The notes: generated by a model from the sequence alone, not told the origin. Shown: positions 1 through 10,530, numbered from the stretch's first letter. The stretch: 64,000 nucleotides of DNA from Brucella cytisi (GCA_012103075.1 JAAVLQ010000003.1:186001-250000), one strand, 5' to 3'. A program made the numbers and translations.

Positions 1-506
1 GCTGGAGACGCGCAGACCAGTCGACGGTTTGTGCCAAGAGAGCGGCTACGCATCGAGCTGTCGACCATAACACCGTGACGGATCGCAAAGTCGATCCCTT
101 GGCCGACGAGATCGACATAACCGTCGCTCAGCTGGAGATCGACCGTAACGTTAGGGTGCTCATGGAGGAATGCATCGACAATCGGGACGATATAGGTTCG
201 ACCAATATCCTCGGCAGCGCTCAGGCGAATTGGGCCAGAAATGGTTTCTGCACCCAGCCTGATGCGACTTTCCAGTTCTTCAGCCTCTGCGAGCAGTCGT
301 CTGGCACCAGTAACAAGATGCCGACCTTCTTCTGTCAGACTGATCGCCCGCGTCGTGCGGGTAAGCAGGGTGGCACCATAATAAGCTTCAAGCGCCGCCA
401 GACGCTCGGTAACTGTCGCTGGCGCCGGGCCCATCTCACGTCCCGCAGCGGCGAGACCGCCCTTTTCCACAATGCGTAAAAACAGTGCCAGATTGTCCAG
501 AATCAT
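1..506 (-). CDS. LysR-family transcriptional regulator, C-terminus cut by window edge
   Basis: The minus strand is open from an ATG at 506 to the window edge, giving 168 visible codons. The start MILDNLALFLRIVEKGGLAA followed by the helix-turn-helix stretch ATVTERLAALEAYYG and LLTRTTRAISLTEEG is the classic LysR DNA-binding domain (about residues 1-60). A linker helix and the first part of the LysR substrate-binding domain follow (GPIRLSAAEDIGRTYIVPIV, then FLHEHPNVTVDLQLSDG). It is divergent from the VOC/SGNH hydrolase/aldo-keto reductase genes, the usual arrangement for a LysR activator and its target operon. The inducer is unknown. Unlike many genes here, the visible part has no frameshift. 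Confidence 0.9.
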   Translation of the reverse strand, partial: MILDNLALFLRIVEKGGLAAAGREMGPAPATVTERLAALEAYYGATLLTRTTRAISLTEEGRHLVTGARRLLAEAEELESRIRLGAETISGPIRLSAAEDIGRTYIVPIVDAFLHEHPNVTVDLQLSDGYVDLVGQGIDFAIRHGVMVDSSMRSRSLGTNRRLVCASP

Positions 507-507
507 T

Positions 508-524
508 ATTCGTGATCTCCGAAT
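508..524. promoter_or_regulatory. Putative LysR box between the divergent LysR and VOC genes
   Basis: ATTCG, seven bases, CGAAT forms a perfect interrupted palindrome of the T-N11-A type that LysR proteins typically bind. It sits 2 bases upstream of the LysR start codon and about 75 bases before the VOC start, in the only intergenic gap between the divergent genes. Binding is inferred from position and symmetry only. Confidence 0.4.
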
Positions 525-597
525 TATCATTTCAGTTTATCACCAATTCTACGTGATGTATGTACGAGTTAGAACTGTTTCCGAAAGGAGACGGAAC

Positions 598-998
598 ATG
601 CAACTCGATCACGTCACCCTCCGCACCCGCAACATTCCTGCCACCCGCGATTTCTTTATCCGGGTCTTCGACATGGTACCGGGCCCGCGCCCTTGCCAGC
701 TACAGCGCATCCCCGGTTGCTGGCTATACAGCGAAGGTCATCCGGTTGTTCACATTATAGGCTCGTTTGGCAATCATCTCGATTGCGCATCCGAGGCCAT
801 AGACCACGTCGGGTTCAAACTGAGCGGCTATGCTGGTTTCCGGTCCAGACTTGAACGGGTTGGCATACGTTACAGCACGATGGATCTGGCCGACGTTCAG
901 GAGCGGCGACTGTTTTTCCGCGCACCGGGCGGGCCTTTGCTCGAAGCAGTCTTCGCTGAAGCGGTGCCAGACGAACAAACGCCGCCGGCTTCATGTAA
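598..998 (+). CDS. VOC-superfamily (glyoxalase/dioxygenase-like) protein, frameshifted near its end
   Basis: The start ATG at 598 follows a good ribosome site (AAAGGAG). The product begins MQLDHVTLRTRNIPATRDFF, the first beta-alpha-beta module of the vicinal oxygen chelate fold. Likely metal ligands are His5 and the later IDHVGFKL and LLEAVFAE segments. Short VOC proteins of this type are about 130 residues. In the present reading the frame runs on into the next gene, but a TAA at 996-998 one frame over ends the protein at the expected length, so one base seems to be missing shortly before it. First gene of the operon facing the LysR regulator. The substrate cannot be told from sequence. Confidence 0.75.
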
Positions 999-1155
999 TC
1001 ATCGATCCCGAACGTTATCGCTTCGGCCACGGATGGTTTCGGCGATGCAAAGGGCGCGGGCACCGGATGTGCACGGGAAAAGGGCCCGCGCGCCATCCAT
1101 CGATCCGGAGCTACGTCCCAAACCTTCCAAACATGTTTTATCAAGGGACATCACC

Positions 1156-2425
1156 ATGAAAACCTCTTCCATGCGGTCTATCCTTTATCACGGCGCTATC
1201 GCCCTTGCCGTTGCCGGCACGATCGCGGTTTCCACCGCAAGTGCTGCACAGGCAGGCAATTTCTGGAGCCCAAGCTGGATGTCGGCCACGCAGCCGATAT
1301 GGGACGGCAATTTCGTTCTCCCGCTCGGGGTTCCCGCTCACTACTATCGGCAAACCATCCGCCAGATGGCGCGACTGAGCATCGGTGGCAACAAGCTGCG
1401 AGTGGTCATCAGCAACGAAGATGGGGCTACGCCACTTCGCATCGGCGCGGCCCGTCTGGCTCGCCATGAGAAGGGCTCGGCGATCATAGCTGGCACGGAC
1501 CGCGTGTTGCACTTCGGTGGAAATCCTGAAGTCGTGATTCCCGCCGGTGGACGCATCATAAGCGATCCGGTCAACCTGTCGCTGCCAGCCCTTGCTGAAG
1601 TAGCGGTATCGCTTTACCTCCCAGAGACCACGGCCTGCCGGCTTCCACTTTGATGCACGCGATACTGCCTATCTCGTAAACGGCAATATGACTGGAGACG
1701 TGAGCTTGCCCGATACCGCGTCGCAATTCAGTACACGCGTTTTCTTCAGCGGACTGATCGTGGAAACTGAACAGGCGCCGACCACAATCGTCGCAATCGG
1801 TGACTCGCTTACGGACGGGAACGGCTCTACTCCGGTGCCAACACCCGTTGGCCGGATGTTTTGGCCGAGCGACTGGCGGGAAGCGGTATCGGCGTTCTCA
1901 ATGCCGGTATTTCCGGTGGCCGTCTGCTGAAAGACGGAATGGGACGCGCCGGACTGGTTCGCGCATCGCGCGACGTGTTTGCGCAGCCGGGCGTGAAGGC
2001 CGTTATCGTCAAGTTCGGAACTAACGACATCGGTTGGCCCGGCGGCGGCTTTGCGCCGGACGAGGAGATGGTCAGTGCTGAAGACATCATTCAGGGCTAC
2101 CGCGAATTGATCGAAATGGCTCACGCCAACAATGTCCGCATCATCGCTGGCACGATCGCCCCCAATGAAGGTGTGGCGAAAGGTTCGATAATCGAAGGTC
2201 ACCACTCACCTGAGAAAGACAGGATCCGGCAAACAGTGAACCAGTGGATCCGTGAGAGTGGCGCTTTTGATGACTTCGTGGATTTCGACGCTGTTCTGCG
2301 CGATCCCGCGAATCCGGCCCGCATGAAGGCCGAGCTGGATTCTGGCGATCACCTTCATCCGGGCGATGCCGGTTACAAAGCTATGGCTGCGGCGATCGAC
2401 GTCGATGCTTTTGCTTGGCCGCTGA
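1156..2425 (+). CDS. Secreted SGNH/GDSL-family hydrolase, broken by about three frameshifts
   Basis: The start MKTSSMRSILYHGAIALAVA, followed by an AQAG cleavage region, is a Sec signal peptide, so the enzyme is probably periplasmic or secreted. The SGNH blocks appear in order but in different frames: block I VAIGDSLTDG near 1795, block III VKFGTNDIGWPGG near 2010, and block V SGDHLHPGDAG near 2342 with the Asp/His pair of the catalytic triad. Frame changes fall near 1635, near 1860 and close to the end, where a TGA at 2423-2425 restores the expected C-terminus. As read, the last segment is fused in frame to the aldo-keto reductase, which I take as an artefact. The family contains esterases, lipases and carbohydrate esterases; the substrate is unknown. 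Confidence 0.75.
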
Positions 2426-2457
2426 TCATTTCCTTCCGATTCATAAGGAAAATTCCC

Positions 2458-3494
2458 ATGGACTATCGTTATCTCGGCAAATCCGGCCTCAAGGTTCCAG
2501 TTCTCAGCTTTGGAGCCGGCACTTTCGGTGGCTCCGGTCCGCTCTTCAGCCACTGGGGCAATTCAGATGCCACAGAAGCACGCCGCCTCGTCGACATCTG
2601 CCTCGAAGCAGGTGTCAATCTGTTCGATACGGCGGACGTCTACTCGAATGGCGCTTCGGAAGAAGTGTTGGGGAAGCCGTCAAGGGACGGCGCGACGCGG
2701 TCCTGATTTCGACCAAGACCAGCCTGCCCATGGGCGACGGTCCCAACGATGCTGGTTCGTCCCATTTCCGACTGATCCGCTCCGTTGAGGATGCACTGCG
2801 CCGTCTCCAGACAGATTATATCGATATCCTCCAGCTACACGCCTTCGATGCCTACACTCCGGTTGAGGAAGTCTTGTCTACGCTCGACACACTCGTGCGT
2901 GCCGGCAAGGTTCGCTACACCGGCATCTCGAACTTCTCTGGCTGGCAGGTGATGAAATCGTTGGCTGTCGCCGATCGATATGGCTGGCCCCGCTACGTCA
3001 CCAATCAGGTCTACTACTCCCTCGTCGGTCGTGACTATGAGTGGGATCTGATGCCGCTCGGCGCAGATCAGGGGCTTGGTGCGATGGTCTGGAGCCCACT
3101 TGGCTGGGGACGTTTGACCGGGAAAATCCGCCGTGGGGCAGCGTTGCCCGCAGGCAGCCGTCTCCATGAAACCGCGAGCTTTGGTCCGCCGGTTGAGGAC
3201 GATTACCTCTTTCGGGTTGTCGATGCACTCGATGATGTCGCATCGGAGACCGGCAAGACCGTCCCGCAGGTGGCACTCAATTGGCTTTTGCAACGGCCAA
3301 CTGTTTCCTCGGTCATCATCGGGGCACGCAACGAATTACAGCTTCATCAGAACCTCGGTGCTGTTGGCTGGAGCCTGACATCAGAACAGGTGACCAAACT
3401 CGATGCGGCGAGTGCCGTTACTGCGCCCTATCCCTATTCGCCATATCGGCGACAGGAGGGTTTTTCGAGGCTCAATCCAGCCATTGCAGGTTGA
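2458..3494 (+). CDS. Aldo/keto reductase, one frameshift
   Basis: An NAD(P)H-dependent oxidoreductase of the TIM-barrel aldo/keto reductase family, about 345 residues. The start MDYRYLGKSGLKVPVLSFGA is typical, and an AGGAA site lies upstream. The catalytic Asp/Tyr region is FDTADVYSNGASEEVLG. After a one-base frame change near 2670 the protein continues with ISTKTSLP, LLQLHAFDAYTPVEE-type strand signals and the GISNFSGWQ motif, ending in the NADP-binding segment VSSVIIGARNELQL. Of the reductase subfamilies it resembles the YajO/IolS-type soluble ones. It is the third gene after the VOC and SGNH genes and probably shares their LysR-controlled promoter. The substrate cannot be assigned. Confidence 0.88.
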
Positions 3495-3844
3495 GAAACG
3501 ATAACGGACATCGCGACCAAACGACTTCAATCAAGCCGGCTGTCCCTTGCCCCCTGACGCCCGGTCGTCGGGTGGGAAGGGCGCCTTGTTCCCCGGCAAC
3601 GCTGGACCTCGCCTAGTCCCGAATGTTGGACCTTCAAGGTTTCCTGACCGAAACCGGTCGAGACATTGCACAAGGCATCTAGCTACTCGAATGATATGAA
3701 CAGGCAATTATGCTGTGCCTGTCTCAGCATCGGAAAAGCGTCTGGATTGTTGTAGTGAAAAGGCAATCGCTATTTGGCGATATTTGCCATAGGGAATCTG
3801 TCGCACGAATGCCCGTAGCCCGATAGTTTTAATGAAGGAGAAAA
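3495..3844. other. Intergenic stretch with no recognised gene
   Basis: About 350 bases between the aldo/keto reductase and a small membrane protein. Only short unrelated open frames are present. A weak GC-rich inverted pair (GCCCGGTCGTCGGGT, near 3560) could be part of a terminator but lacks a clear T run. A GGAG ribosome site at its right end belongs to the next gene. Confidence 0.5.
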
Positions 3845-4228
3845 ATGAGGATTGTCTGGGTTGTAGTCACGACCGTGAGCACTGTTACAATGGCTGCTTT
3901 TGGGCTGTTAGCGTTAGTGGCCTTTTCCGATGCCAATAATCGCTGCCCGGGCATACAATGCAGCGATGCGATAAGCGCTGGAGCTTGCTTTACCCTCATA
4001 GCGTTGACTGGTTTAGCTATCACGGTGTTTGGATACCGCTCCATCCGTGCACTGGGCAGCCGGGGAGGGACCCTCACATGCCATAATGTTATCGTGCAGC
4101 CGCAGGCGGGGCGAACGATATATCCCGTCGGACCCGACGGTCCGAAAGCGGCGGGTTGTCAATGGCAAGATCGAAGCGTTACCGCCTGCCGGCACGTGGT
4201 CAGAACCGCTTCGCTATGGCGGCGATAG
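3845..4228 (+). CDS. Small predicted membrane protein, unknown function
   Basis: 127 codons, start ATG at 3845 directly after an AAGGAGAAAA ribosome site, which supports expression. Two hydrophobic segments are seen, about residues 3-27 (VWVVVTTVSTVTMAAFGLL) and 45-66 (AGACFTLIALTGLAITVFG), with Cys residues between them (RCPGIQC), suggesting two transmembrane helices and a short Cys-containing loop. The last 40 residues look less natural, and a parallel frame (RRVVNGKIEALPPAGTWSEP) may be the true C-terminus after a frame change near 4150. I do not recognise a family. It stands alone, convergent with the GntR gene. Confidence 0.45.
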   Translation: MRIVWVVVTTVSTVTMAAFGLLALVAFSDANNRCPGIQCSDAISAGACFTLIALTGLAITVFGYRSIRALGSRGGTLTCHNVIVQPQAGRTIYPVGPDGPKAAGCQWQDRSVTACRHVVRTASLWRR

Positions 4229-4340
4229 ATTGTGTGGACAGCGCTATCAGGGGCCGTGTCCGCGTACCGCTTTCAGTCCAGTTTTCCCGATTGTTGCAGG
4301 GGAGATGGCCTATTCACGCAACGCTAATGACATAGCGGGT

Positions 4341-5015
4341 CTACTCCTTTAAAAGGACGGCAATTCTTTCGAGAATAAGTTCGCTGGCATCCGGGATATC
4401 CTTGGAAAGTGCTGCCTCGGCAGCTTCTCCATCACGCGCTTCAATTGCTTTCATGACGATATAGTGGTCGTCAATCATGAGACGGCCCCCGTGTTCATAT
4501 ATACCTGCAATCAACGGACCCATCTGAAGCCAGAGCGTTCCAAGGATTGTAACCAGCGATGGCATGCGTGCTATTTCTGCAAAAGCAGAATGGAAAATCT
4601 GGTTGCACTCAAGAGCATCTTCCCAGCGTTGCTCGTTGATAGCGATCTCATTGTCGTTAATAATGGCCCAGAGCCGGGCAATGTCTTCCGGCGTTGCCGC
4701 AACAGCGGCCCGGCTGACCGCCAGTCCTTCCAAACGCACGCGAATGTCCCGTATCTCGCAATACCGATCCGGCGTCAGAATTGGAACGCGCACATCACGC
4801 GGTGTTTTCTGGATGAGGGCGTTGTCCTGAATAAGCCGTAGCAGAGCATCGCGAACCGGCGTGACCGATGTGCCCAACGAAGCCGCCAGCTCGCGAATGG
4901 TCAGCCGCGTACCGGGAGCAAATTTGCCGCGCATCAATGCTTCCGAGAGCTTGCGATAGACGACGTCACCCGGGTTCTCGTGCACCGGGGTCTGCAGTTC
5001 AGCAATATTGTGCAT
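4341..5015 (-). CDS. GntR-family regulator with FCD ligand domain
   Basis: 224 residues, intact. Residues 15-75 are the winged helix (VYRKLSEALMRGKFAPGTRL, then LAASLGTSVTPVRDALLRL). The rest is an all-helical FCD domain with the usual metal/ligand pattern: IRDIRVRLEGLA, then FHSAFAEIARMP, and DDHYIVMKAIEARDGEAAEA. FCD regulators typically sense small organic acids and repress neighbouring catabolic genes. It is divergent from the omega-aminotransferase at 5235, and a strong palindrome lies in the gap. The same palindrome precedes lhgO at 18.27 kb, so this protein is the best candidate for a shared repressor of transaminase, LhgO and aldehyde dehydrogenase. It could be compared with CsiR/GlaR-type regulators of glutarate and L-2-hydroxyglutarate use, but that is inference. 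Confidence 0.9.
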   Translation of the reverse strand: MHNIAELQTPVHENPGDVVYRKLSEALMRGKFAPGTRLTIRELAASLGTSVTPVRDALLRLIQDNALIQKTPRDVRVPILTPDRYCEIRDIRVRLEGLAVSRAAVAATPEDIARLWAIINDNEIAINEQRWEDALECNQIFHSAFAEIARMPSLVTILGTLWLQMGPLIAGIYEHGGRLMIDDHYIVMKAIEARDGEAAEAALSKDIPDASELILERIAVLLKE

Positions 5016-5051
5016 GCGCGCTCTCCACTAATGTCCCGGCATAACCATTAT

Positions 5052-5080
5052 CATATTTGTAGTATGATGCATCAAATATG
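5052..5080. promoter_or_regulatory. Putative GntR operator between gntR and the aminotransferase
   Basis: CATATTTG at 5052-5059 and CAAATATG at 5073-5080 are perfect inverted repeats. Within them lies TGATGCATCA (5065-5074), itself a perfect palindrome. The core TATGATGCATCA is repeated before lhgO at 18272-18285 with similar flanks (TTTGTAGTATG and TTGTTGTATG). It lies about 50 bases upstream of the regulator gene and 155 bases before the aminotransferase start. Confidence 0.6.
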
Positions 5081-5234
5081 TTGCATGGTGCCGAAGTTGT
5101 CTGTAGCTTCCTTTTCAAAGGACGATCCGCCCCCACGATTTCGCGTGGCGACAGCATAATTACCGCTGCCATGGGCTGCGTCAGGAAACAAGAGGTCGCT
5201 ATTGCCGGTCGACCGGTACTAAGAGGGAATTCAC

Positions 5235-6616
5235 ATGACAAGACAGCCCAATTCCGTAGAAGCTCGCGATATCGCCTATCACTTTCATTCCAACACCAAT
5301 GCGCGCCGTCACGAAGAAATCGGCCCGGTGGTAATTGAAAAGGGTGATGGCATTTACGTTGAAGACAATAACGGTAAGCGTTATATCGAGGCGATGGCCG
5401 GCCTGTGGAGCGTCGGAGTCGGGTTTTCGGAAAAGCGTTTGGCCGATGCAGCGCACAAGCAGATGCTGAAGCTGCCTTACTCGCACACTTTCACGCACCG
5501 TTCCCATCCGCCCGTTATCGAACTGGCTGAAAAGCTGATCAGTATTGCGCCAGTTCCAATGAGCAAGGTTTATTTCACTAATTCCGGCTCCGAAGCCAAC
5601 GATACCATCATCAAGATGTTATGGTTCCGCGCCAACGCCATGGGTCAGCCACAGCGTACCAAAATTATCGGTCGCAAGCGCGGCTATCATGGTGTGACGA
5701 TTGCATCGGCCAGCGCTACTGGCCTACCGGTCAATCACAACTCCTTCAGTCTGCCGCTTCCCGGCTTCCTGCACACGACTTGCCCGCACTATTACCGTGA
5801 CGCACTGCCTGACGAGACGGTCGATGAATTTACCACGCGTCTTGCCGGGGAACTGGATGACATGATCCTTGCCGAAGGGCCAGAAACGGTTGCGGCCTTT
5901 ATCGGTGAGCCCGTCATGGGCGCAGGCGGCGTCGTCGTTCCGCCGGAGGGTTACTGGGAAAAATCCGGGCCGTCCTTCAGAAGTACGACATTCTGCTGAT
6001 CGCGGACGAAGTGATCTGCGGTTTTGGCCGTACGGGCAATATGTTCGGTTCGCAGACATTCAACATGAAGCCGGATATCATGACGCTGTCCAAGCAGATT
6101 TCGTCGTCGTATCTGCCGATATCAGCCTTCATGTTCAATGACCGTGTCTATCAGCCGGTGGCTGATGAAAGCGCACGTCTAGGTGTATTCGGTCATGGAT
6201 ACACGGGGTCAGGGCATCCTGTTGCAGCTGCTGTTGCGGTCGAAAATCTCAAGATCATCGAAGAGCGGGATCTTGTTACGAATGCGCGTGAAACGGGCGC
6301 CTATATGCAAAAACGCCTGCGTGAGCTTGCCGATCACCCGCTGGTAGGCGAAGTGCGCGGCGTTGGCTTGATTGGCGCACTTGAACTGGTTGGCGACAAG
6401 CTAACCAAGGCTCCGCACGAAAAAGTTGGTACGCTTGGCGGACTTGCCAATGCGGCGATGTTCGGCAATGGCGTCATCACGCGCAACATGGCGGATGCGA
6501 TTGCCTTCTGCCCGCCCATGATCATCACGCCAGCACAAGTTGACGATGTCATCGTAGCGACCGGGAAGTCGCTGGATGAAACACTGATCACAATTGGTCG
6601 TGCTCGAAGCCAATAA
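5235..6616 (+). CDS. Class III omega-aminotransferase (PLP-dependent), one frameshift
   Basis: About 460 residues. The N-terminal part has the HFHSNTN and YIEAMAGLWSVGVGF segments common to omega-amino acid:pyruvate and putrescine/4-aminobutyrate-type aminotransferases, then the PLP phosphate cup FTNSGSEANDT and RGYHGVT. After a one-base frame change near 5960 the second ORF carries the cofactor-binding Asp in LLIADEVICGFGRTG and the Schiff-base lysine in TLSKQISSSYLP, plus GHGYTGSGHPVAAA. Such enzymes take the terminal amino group from a diamine or omega-amino acid and give a semialdehyde. The semialdehyde-type dehydrogenase at 15.6-17.1 kb and LhgO share an operator motif with this gene, so they may be successive steps. 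The exact substrate is unknown. Confidence 0.88.
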
Positions 6617-6668
6617 ACCGCGATAGCGCACCAGTCAAAATAGGCCGGTGGGAAAACGCAGGAAATTG

Positions 6669-6760
6669 ATTGGATACATTGATGGCTTATAACTCGCATA
6701 TATGGCCTGTTTTCTAAAAATAAAATAACATCATGTATCCAATCGCTTGACAGAATGGCC
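6669..6760 (+). promoter_or_regulatory. Paired ATTGGATACAT sites and promoter before the TorT-like operon
   Basis: ATTGGATACAT at 6669-6679 and its exact inverse ATGTATCCAAT at 6733-6743 flank an AT-rich stretch. The second copy abuts CGCTTGACAG, where TTGACA (6747-6752) is a likely -35 box. The same two 11-base sites occur at 20518-20528 and 20599-20609, again next to a TTGACAG. Perfect conservation of both halves and the shared promoter context suggest binding of one regulator, possibly with looping. Confidence 0.6.
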
Positions 6761-6828
6761 ATTCTATATAAGCGTTAACGAATAAAAAGAAGGCAAAATC
6801 GCCTCAAAATCCAACCGCAGAGGGCAAA

Positions 6829-7925
6829 ATGGGAGCTCGTCTCGTTATGAATCTGAAATATGCTGTAGGCTCGTCCATACTGGCGCTGGCTGTGTCGTTT
6901 TCGGCAGCCGCACTTGCTGCAGACGGATCCGGAAAATGGTGGCCCTTCAAGATCCAGTCCGCGAAGGACGGTGACCTGAAGTCGGTCTCCGAGATTGAAT
7001 ATACGCCGCTGGAAAAAGCAGAGAAGCCATGGAACCTTTGCGTTCTCTATCCTCATATTCAGGATGGTTACTGGGTGTCGGTCAACTATGGCATGGTGGA
7101 GGAAGCCAAGCGTCTGGGTGTCAATCTGACTATCTATCAGGCTGGCGGCTACACATCGCTTCCCAAGCAGATCTCACAATATGACGATTGCGTTGCGGCC
7201 GGCGCAGATGCCATTTTGATTTCGCCAATCTCGGAAGCGGGCGTTGCTGCGAAGATCACTGAAGGCATGAATAAGGGTATCGTTAATATCGCTGTGGCGA
7301 ACCCCATTCTCGAAACGCCGATTACCGCCCGTGTCACACCGGATTTCTATCAGAAGGGCTATCAAACTGGCGAGTACGCCAAGAAACTTCTTGGCGACAA
7401 GGAAGGCAAAGCGGTCGGATTTCCGGGCCCCGAGGGTTCTGGATGGGCGGAAACCTATATGAGCGGCTTCCGAGATTCCGTCAAAAAGAAGGCACTATCA
7501 AACTCTTGGCTGAACAGTTTGGTGAAGCCAGCGTTCCAGCACAGTTACGTCTTGTAGAAGATGCATTGCAGACCTATCCGGATATGAACGTCATCTGGGG
7601 CGGAGCGCCAACCGCGGAAGCCGCGATTGGTGCAGTGGAAGATGCAGGACGCGACGATGTGATGATCGTATCTTCTTATGAAAACCAGACGATGCTGGAT
7701 TCAGTCAAGAGCGGGAAAGTCGTTGCCTTCGCCACCGAGTATCCTGTCATGATGGGGCGAATTGGCGTTGATCTTGCGGTCCGTTCCCTTGAAAAGAAAC
7801 CACATGAAAAGGTGCTGCTCGTTTCTCCCGGTATTGTCACGAAGGACAATATCGATGGTTTCGATACGACGCAGATCTTCGCCCCAGCCAATACGCGGCC
7901 CGTATTCTCGGTCAACGCCAAGTAG
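6829..7925 (+). CDS. TorT-like periplasmic substrate-binding protein of a ribose-type ABC importer, one frameshift
   Basis: Periplasmic binding protein of type 1 fold, about 360 residues. A signal peptide is visible (SSILALAVSFSAAALAADG), best from the internal Met at 6847 although an AGAGGG site favours 6829. The segment KWWPFKI and the run YPHIQDGYWVSVNYGM resemble the TorT-like branch, known from TMAO sensing in E. coli, rather than classic RbsB. The frame changes near 7490, after which WGGAPTAEAAIGAVEDAG and KVVAFATEYPVMMG complete the second lobe. The next three genes are an RbsA-like ATPase and two RbsC-like permeases, so here it probably feeds a transporter rather than a sensor kinase. 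HyuAB follow in the same direction, suggesting a cyclic amide or similar ligand. That is inference. Confidence 0.85.
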
Positions 7926-8006
7926 GCTGCGTTATGGCAGTTTCGCCTTTCAAAAATGCGACGTCGTCTGGCCTCGAAAGAGGCCGGGCGGGATCATTGA
8001 TCGGAA

Positions 8007-9523
8007 ATGAACATGCTTCATATCAAAGGGTTGACAAAGAATTTCCGCAACATTGCCGCGTTAAGCAACGTTGAGCTGCATCTGAAGCCGGGCGAAGTCC
8101 ATGCGCTTCTGGGTGAGAATGGTGCGGGTAAGTCGACACTCATCAATTTGATCGCTGGAACGTTCGAGCCGTCGGCAGGAGAGCTGACGGTCAACGGAAA
8201 GACTTACAATAAAATGAACCCCGCACTTGCACGTAAGCTCGGTATCGCGTCAGTGTTTCAAGAGTTCAGCCTCGTTCCCGATTTGACGGTACTCGAGAAT
8301 CTGTTTTTAGCGCGCGAGAAGCGCGGCAGGTTGTTCCTCAAGAAGGCCGCCATGCGAGCCGAAGCGCAGCGATTGCTGGACGAACTGGAGTTTAATGTTC
8401 CGCTCGATGCAATGGTCGGACATCTTTCGCGCGCTCAGCGGCAAATGATCGAGATTGCCAAGGCCCTTCGGCTTGAACCGAAAATTCTAATCCTCGATGA
8501 ACCGACAGCATCTCTTACCGATGGCGAAGCGGAAAAACTGTTCAGCACCATCCGGCGGTTGAAGAAAAAAAGGGTGTTGGTATCATCTATGTATCCCACC
8601 GTATGGCGGAGCTGCGTAATCTCTCTGATCGCGTGACAGTTCTTCGTGGTGGTAAATTTATCGGAACTGTCAATACCGGTGAGATCAGCGATGAAGGTCT
8701 GATCGAGATGATGATCGGACGCCCGGTCTCGGAACTGTTTCCGGGGATCACGACCAGTCCAGCCAAAGTTGCGCTGAAGATCGACAGGCTTTCAGTTGAA
8801 AATGGCACTGTCATCGATGCCAGCATTTATGCACGTGCGGGCGAGGTTGTGGGCCTTGCCGGTCTGGTCGGTTGTGGTCGTTCGGAATTGTGCCGCGCGA
8901 TCTTCGGCCTCGAAACGATATCTTCAGGACGCGTTGAACTTCACGGGAAGGTGGTCGATCGTCCAACGCCTCCTGTCATGTTGAACAATCATCTTTTGCT
9001 ATTTCCCTGCAGATCGGGGCGAGGAAGGACTGGCTTTGATCCGACCCGCCCGCGAAAACGTGACCATGGCCGGATTAGATCTGCCGTGTCTTTCTTTCGG
9101 CCCGTTCTTCAAAAACACAGGAAGGAAGCGTCAGTGGTCGCTGGCCCACTGAAGGAACTGGCGCTTAGCCCCTTTGATCCCGAAAGACGCGCTCGAGCAT
9201 TTTCAGGCGGCAACCAACAGAAAATCATGCTGGCGCGCGGCCTCATGAAGGACTTCGACGTCTATATTTTTGATGAACCTACCGTCGGAATCGATGTGGG
9301 CGCCAAGGCCGATGTCTACCGATACATCAAGCGTCTCGTAGAGAGCGGAGCATGCGTCATTGTCTCCACTTCGGAATTGCCTGAGCTGATCAATCTGTCG
9401 ACGCGTATCTACGTCATGCATGAAGGCCGGATCATGGCGGAAATCCGGGAAAATGAAAAATCCGAAGCGAGCGTATTGTCTCACTATTTTGGGGAAAGCG
9501 CCGGGAAGGAACTGATAGCATGA
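8007..9523 (+). CDS. RbsA-like double ABC ATPase, about three frameshifts
   Basis: About 505 residues with two nucleotide-binding domains. Domain 1 has Walker A GENGAGKST, a degenerate signature LSRAQRQMIEIAK and Walker B ILILDEPTASLT. The frame changes in an A-rich tract near 8575, then gives YVSHRM. Domain 2 has the usual variant P-loop GLVGCGRSEL, signature FSGGNQQKIMLARGL and Walker B VYIFDEPTVGID. Between about 8990 and 9110 the printed frame is wrong; another frame gives DRGEEGLALIRPARENVTMA, the expected family segment. It energises import with the two permeases that follow (4-base overlap with the first). Confidence 0.9.
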
Positions 9524-10530
9524 CGGACACCGTCGCCCGACAAGCTGCCCTTCAAAGTGGGCCGCATTTTCTCCAGCGATTTATCGCCAGTGGCGGTATC
9601 GTGTTTACGTTCCCGGCATTATCCCTGATCATTACCTCCCTGATAGCGCCGAGCTTTTTGAACCGGCTCAATCTGATCAATGTCATGAGGAACTTCTCAT
9701 TCCCGGCGCTGCCCGCTCTGGCCCAGATGCTGGTCATGACCATCGGCGGCTTCGACCTCTCGGTTGGTGCTGTCGTCGCAGGAGGAACGCTGATCACAGC
9801 GACCGTCATGCTTGTCGTGGGGCCCATGTTCCCGGGAATGGAACTCTACGTAACATTGTTAGCACTTCTGGCTGTTCTCGCACTTGGTGGAATGGTGGGA
9901 CTGATCAATGGTGCGCTTGTTGCGACTTTCAACATTTCGCCATTCATGGTGACGCTGGCTGTGACCTCCATCATCATGGGCATTGCGCTGTATTTAACGC
10001 AAGGTATTCCAGTTTATGGCGTATTCGATGGATACATCAAAGGCGTTGGTCGAAATCAGGTTATGAACATTCCGGTGATCATGATCATTGTTCTCGCCGT
10101 CGCGGTATTCTGTGTTGTGATGCAACGTCATACTGCATTCGGACGTCACGTCTATGCAGTTGGCAGCGATCCTCGTTCGGCGCTTCTTTCGGGTATCAAA
10201 GTAAAGCGTGTGATTGTTTCCACCTATGTGCTCGCCAGCGTTCTGGCTGCTCTGACTGGCTTTCTGATGACGGCTCGACTGGGTTCGGGGCAAGCCACAA
10301 TCGGTAGCACGCTTGCCATGGAAACAATCGCTGCGGCTGTGATCGGAGGCGTGTCACTGCGCGGTGGGGTAGGGCGAGCGGAACTCGTTGTTCTAGCGGC
10401 GCTTTTTCTCACGGTGATCGGCAATGCGATGAACCTGCTTCAGATAGACAGCAAATTTCAGACCTTGATGCTGGGAGCGGTTCTGATCATCGCTTTGGGG
10501 ATCGAACGTTTGCTTCAGGTGAGGAGATGA
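9520..10530 (+). CDS. RbsC-like ABC importer permease 1
   Basis: 336 residues, intact. The ATG overlaps the TGA of the ATPase gene (ATGA), showing translational coupling. Eight to ten hydrophobic segments are seen, with the family motif TIGGFDLSVGAVVAGG after the third and AAAVIGGVSLRGGVG near residue 275. These are the conserved cytoplasmic loops of branched-sugar-type (RbsC/XylH, BPD_transp_2) permeases. It forms the membrane channel with the next gene product. No substrate residues can be read. Confidence 0.92.
   Translation: MTDTVARQAALQSGPHFLQRFIASGGIVFTFPALSLIITSLIAPSFLNRLNLINVMRNFSFPALPALAQMLVMTIGGFDLSVGAVVAGGTLITATVMLVVGPMFPGMELYVTLLALLAVLALGGMVGLINGALVATFNISPFMVTLAVTSIIMGIALYLTQGIPVYGVFDGYIKGVGRNQVMNIPVIMIIVLAVAVFCVVMQRHTAFGRHVYAVGSDPRSALLSGIKVKRVIVSTYVLASVLAALTGFLMTARLGSGQATIGSTLAMETIAAAVIGGVSLRGGVGRAELVVLAALFLTVIGNAMNLLQIDSKFQTLMLGAVLIIALGIERLLQVRR

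Noticed and set aside
598..1653. A VOC-SGNH hydrolase fusion protein
   Set aside because: The two domains join only because a base is missing near 990; a natural stop and a separate signal peptide follow.
1861..2706. An SGNH hydrolase-aldo/keto reductase fusion
   Set aside because: The reductase has its own ribosome site and start at 2458, and a TGA at 2423 closes the hydrolase in the neighbouring frame.
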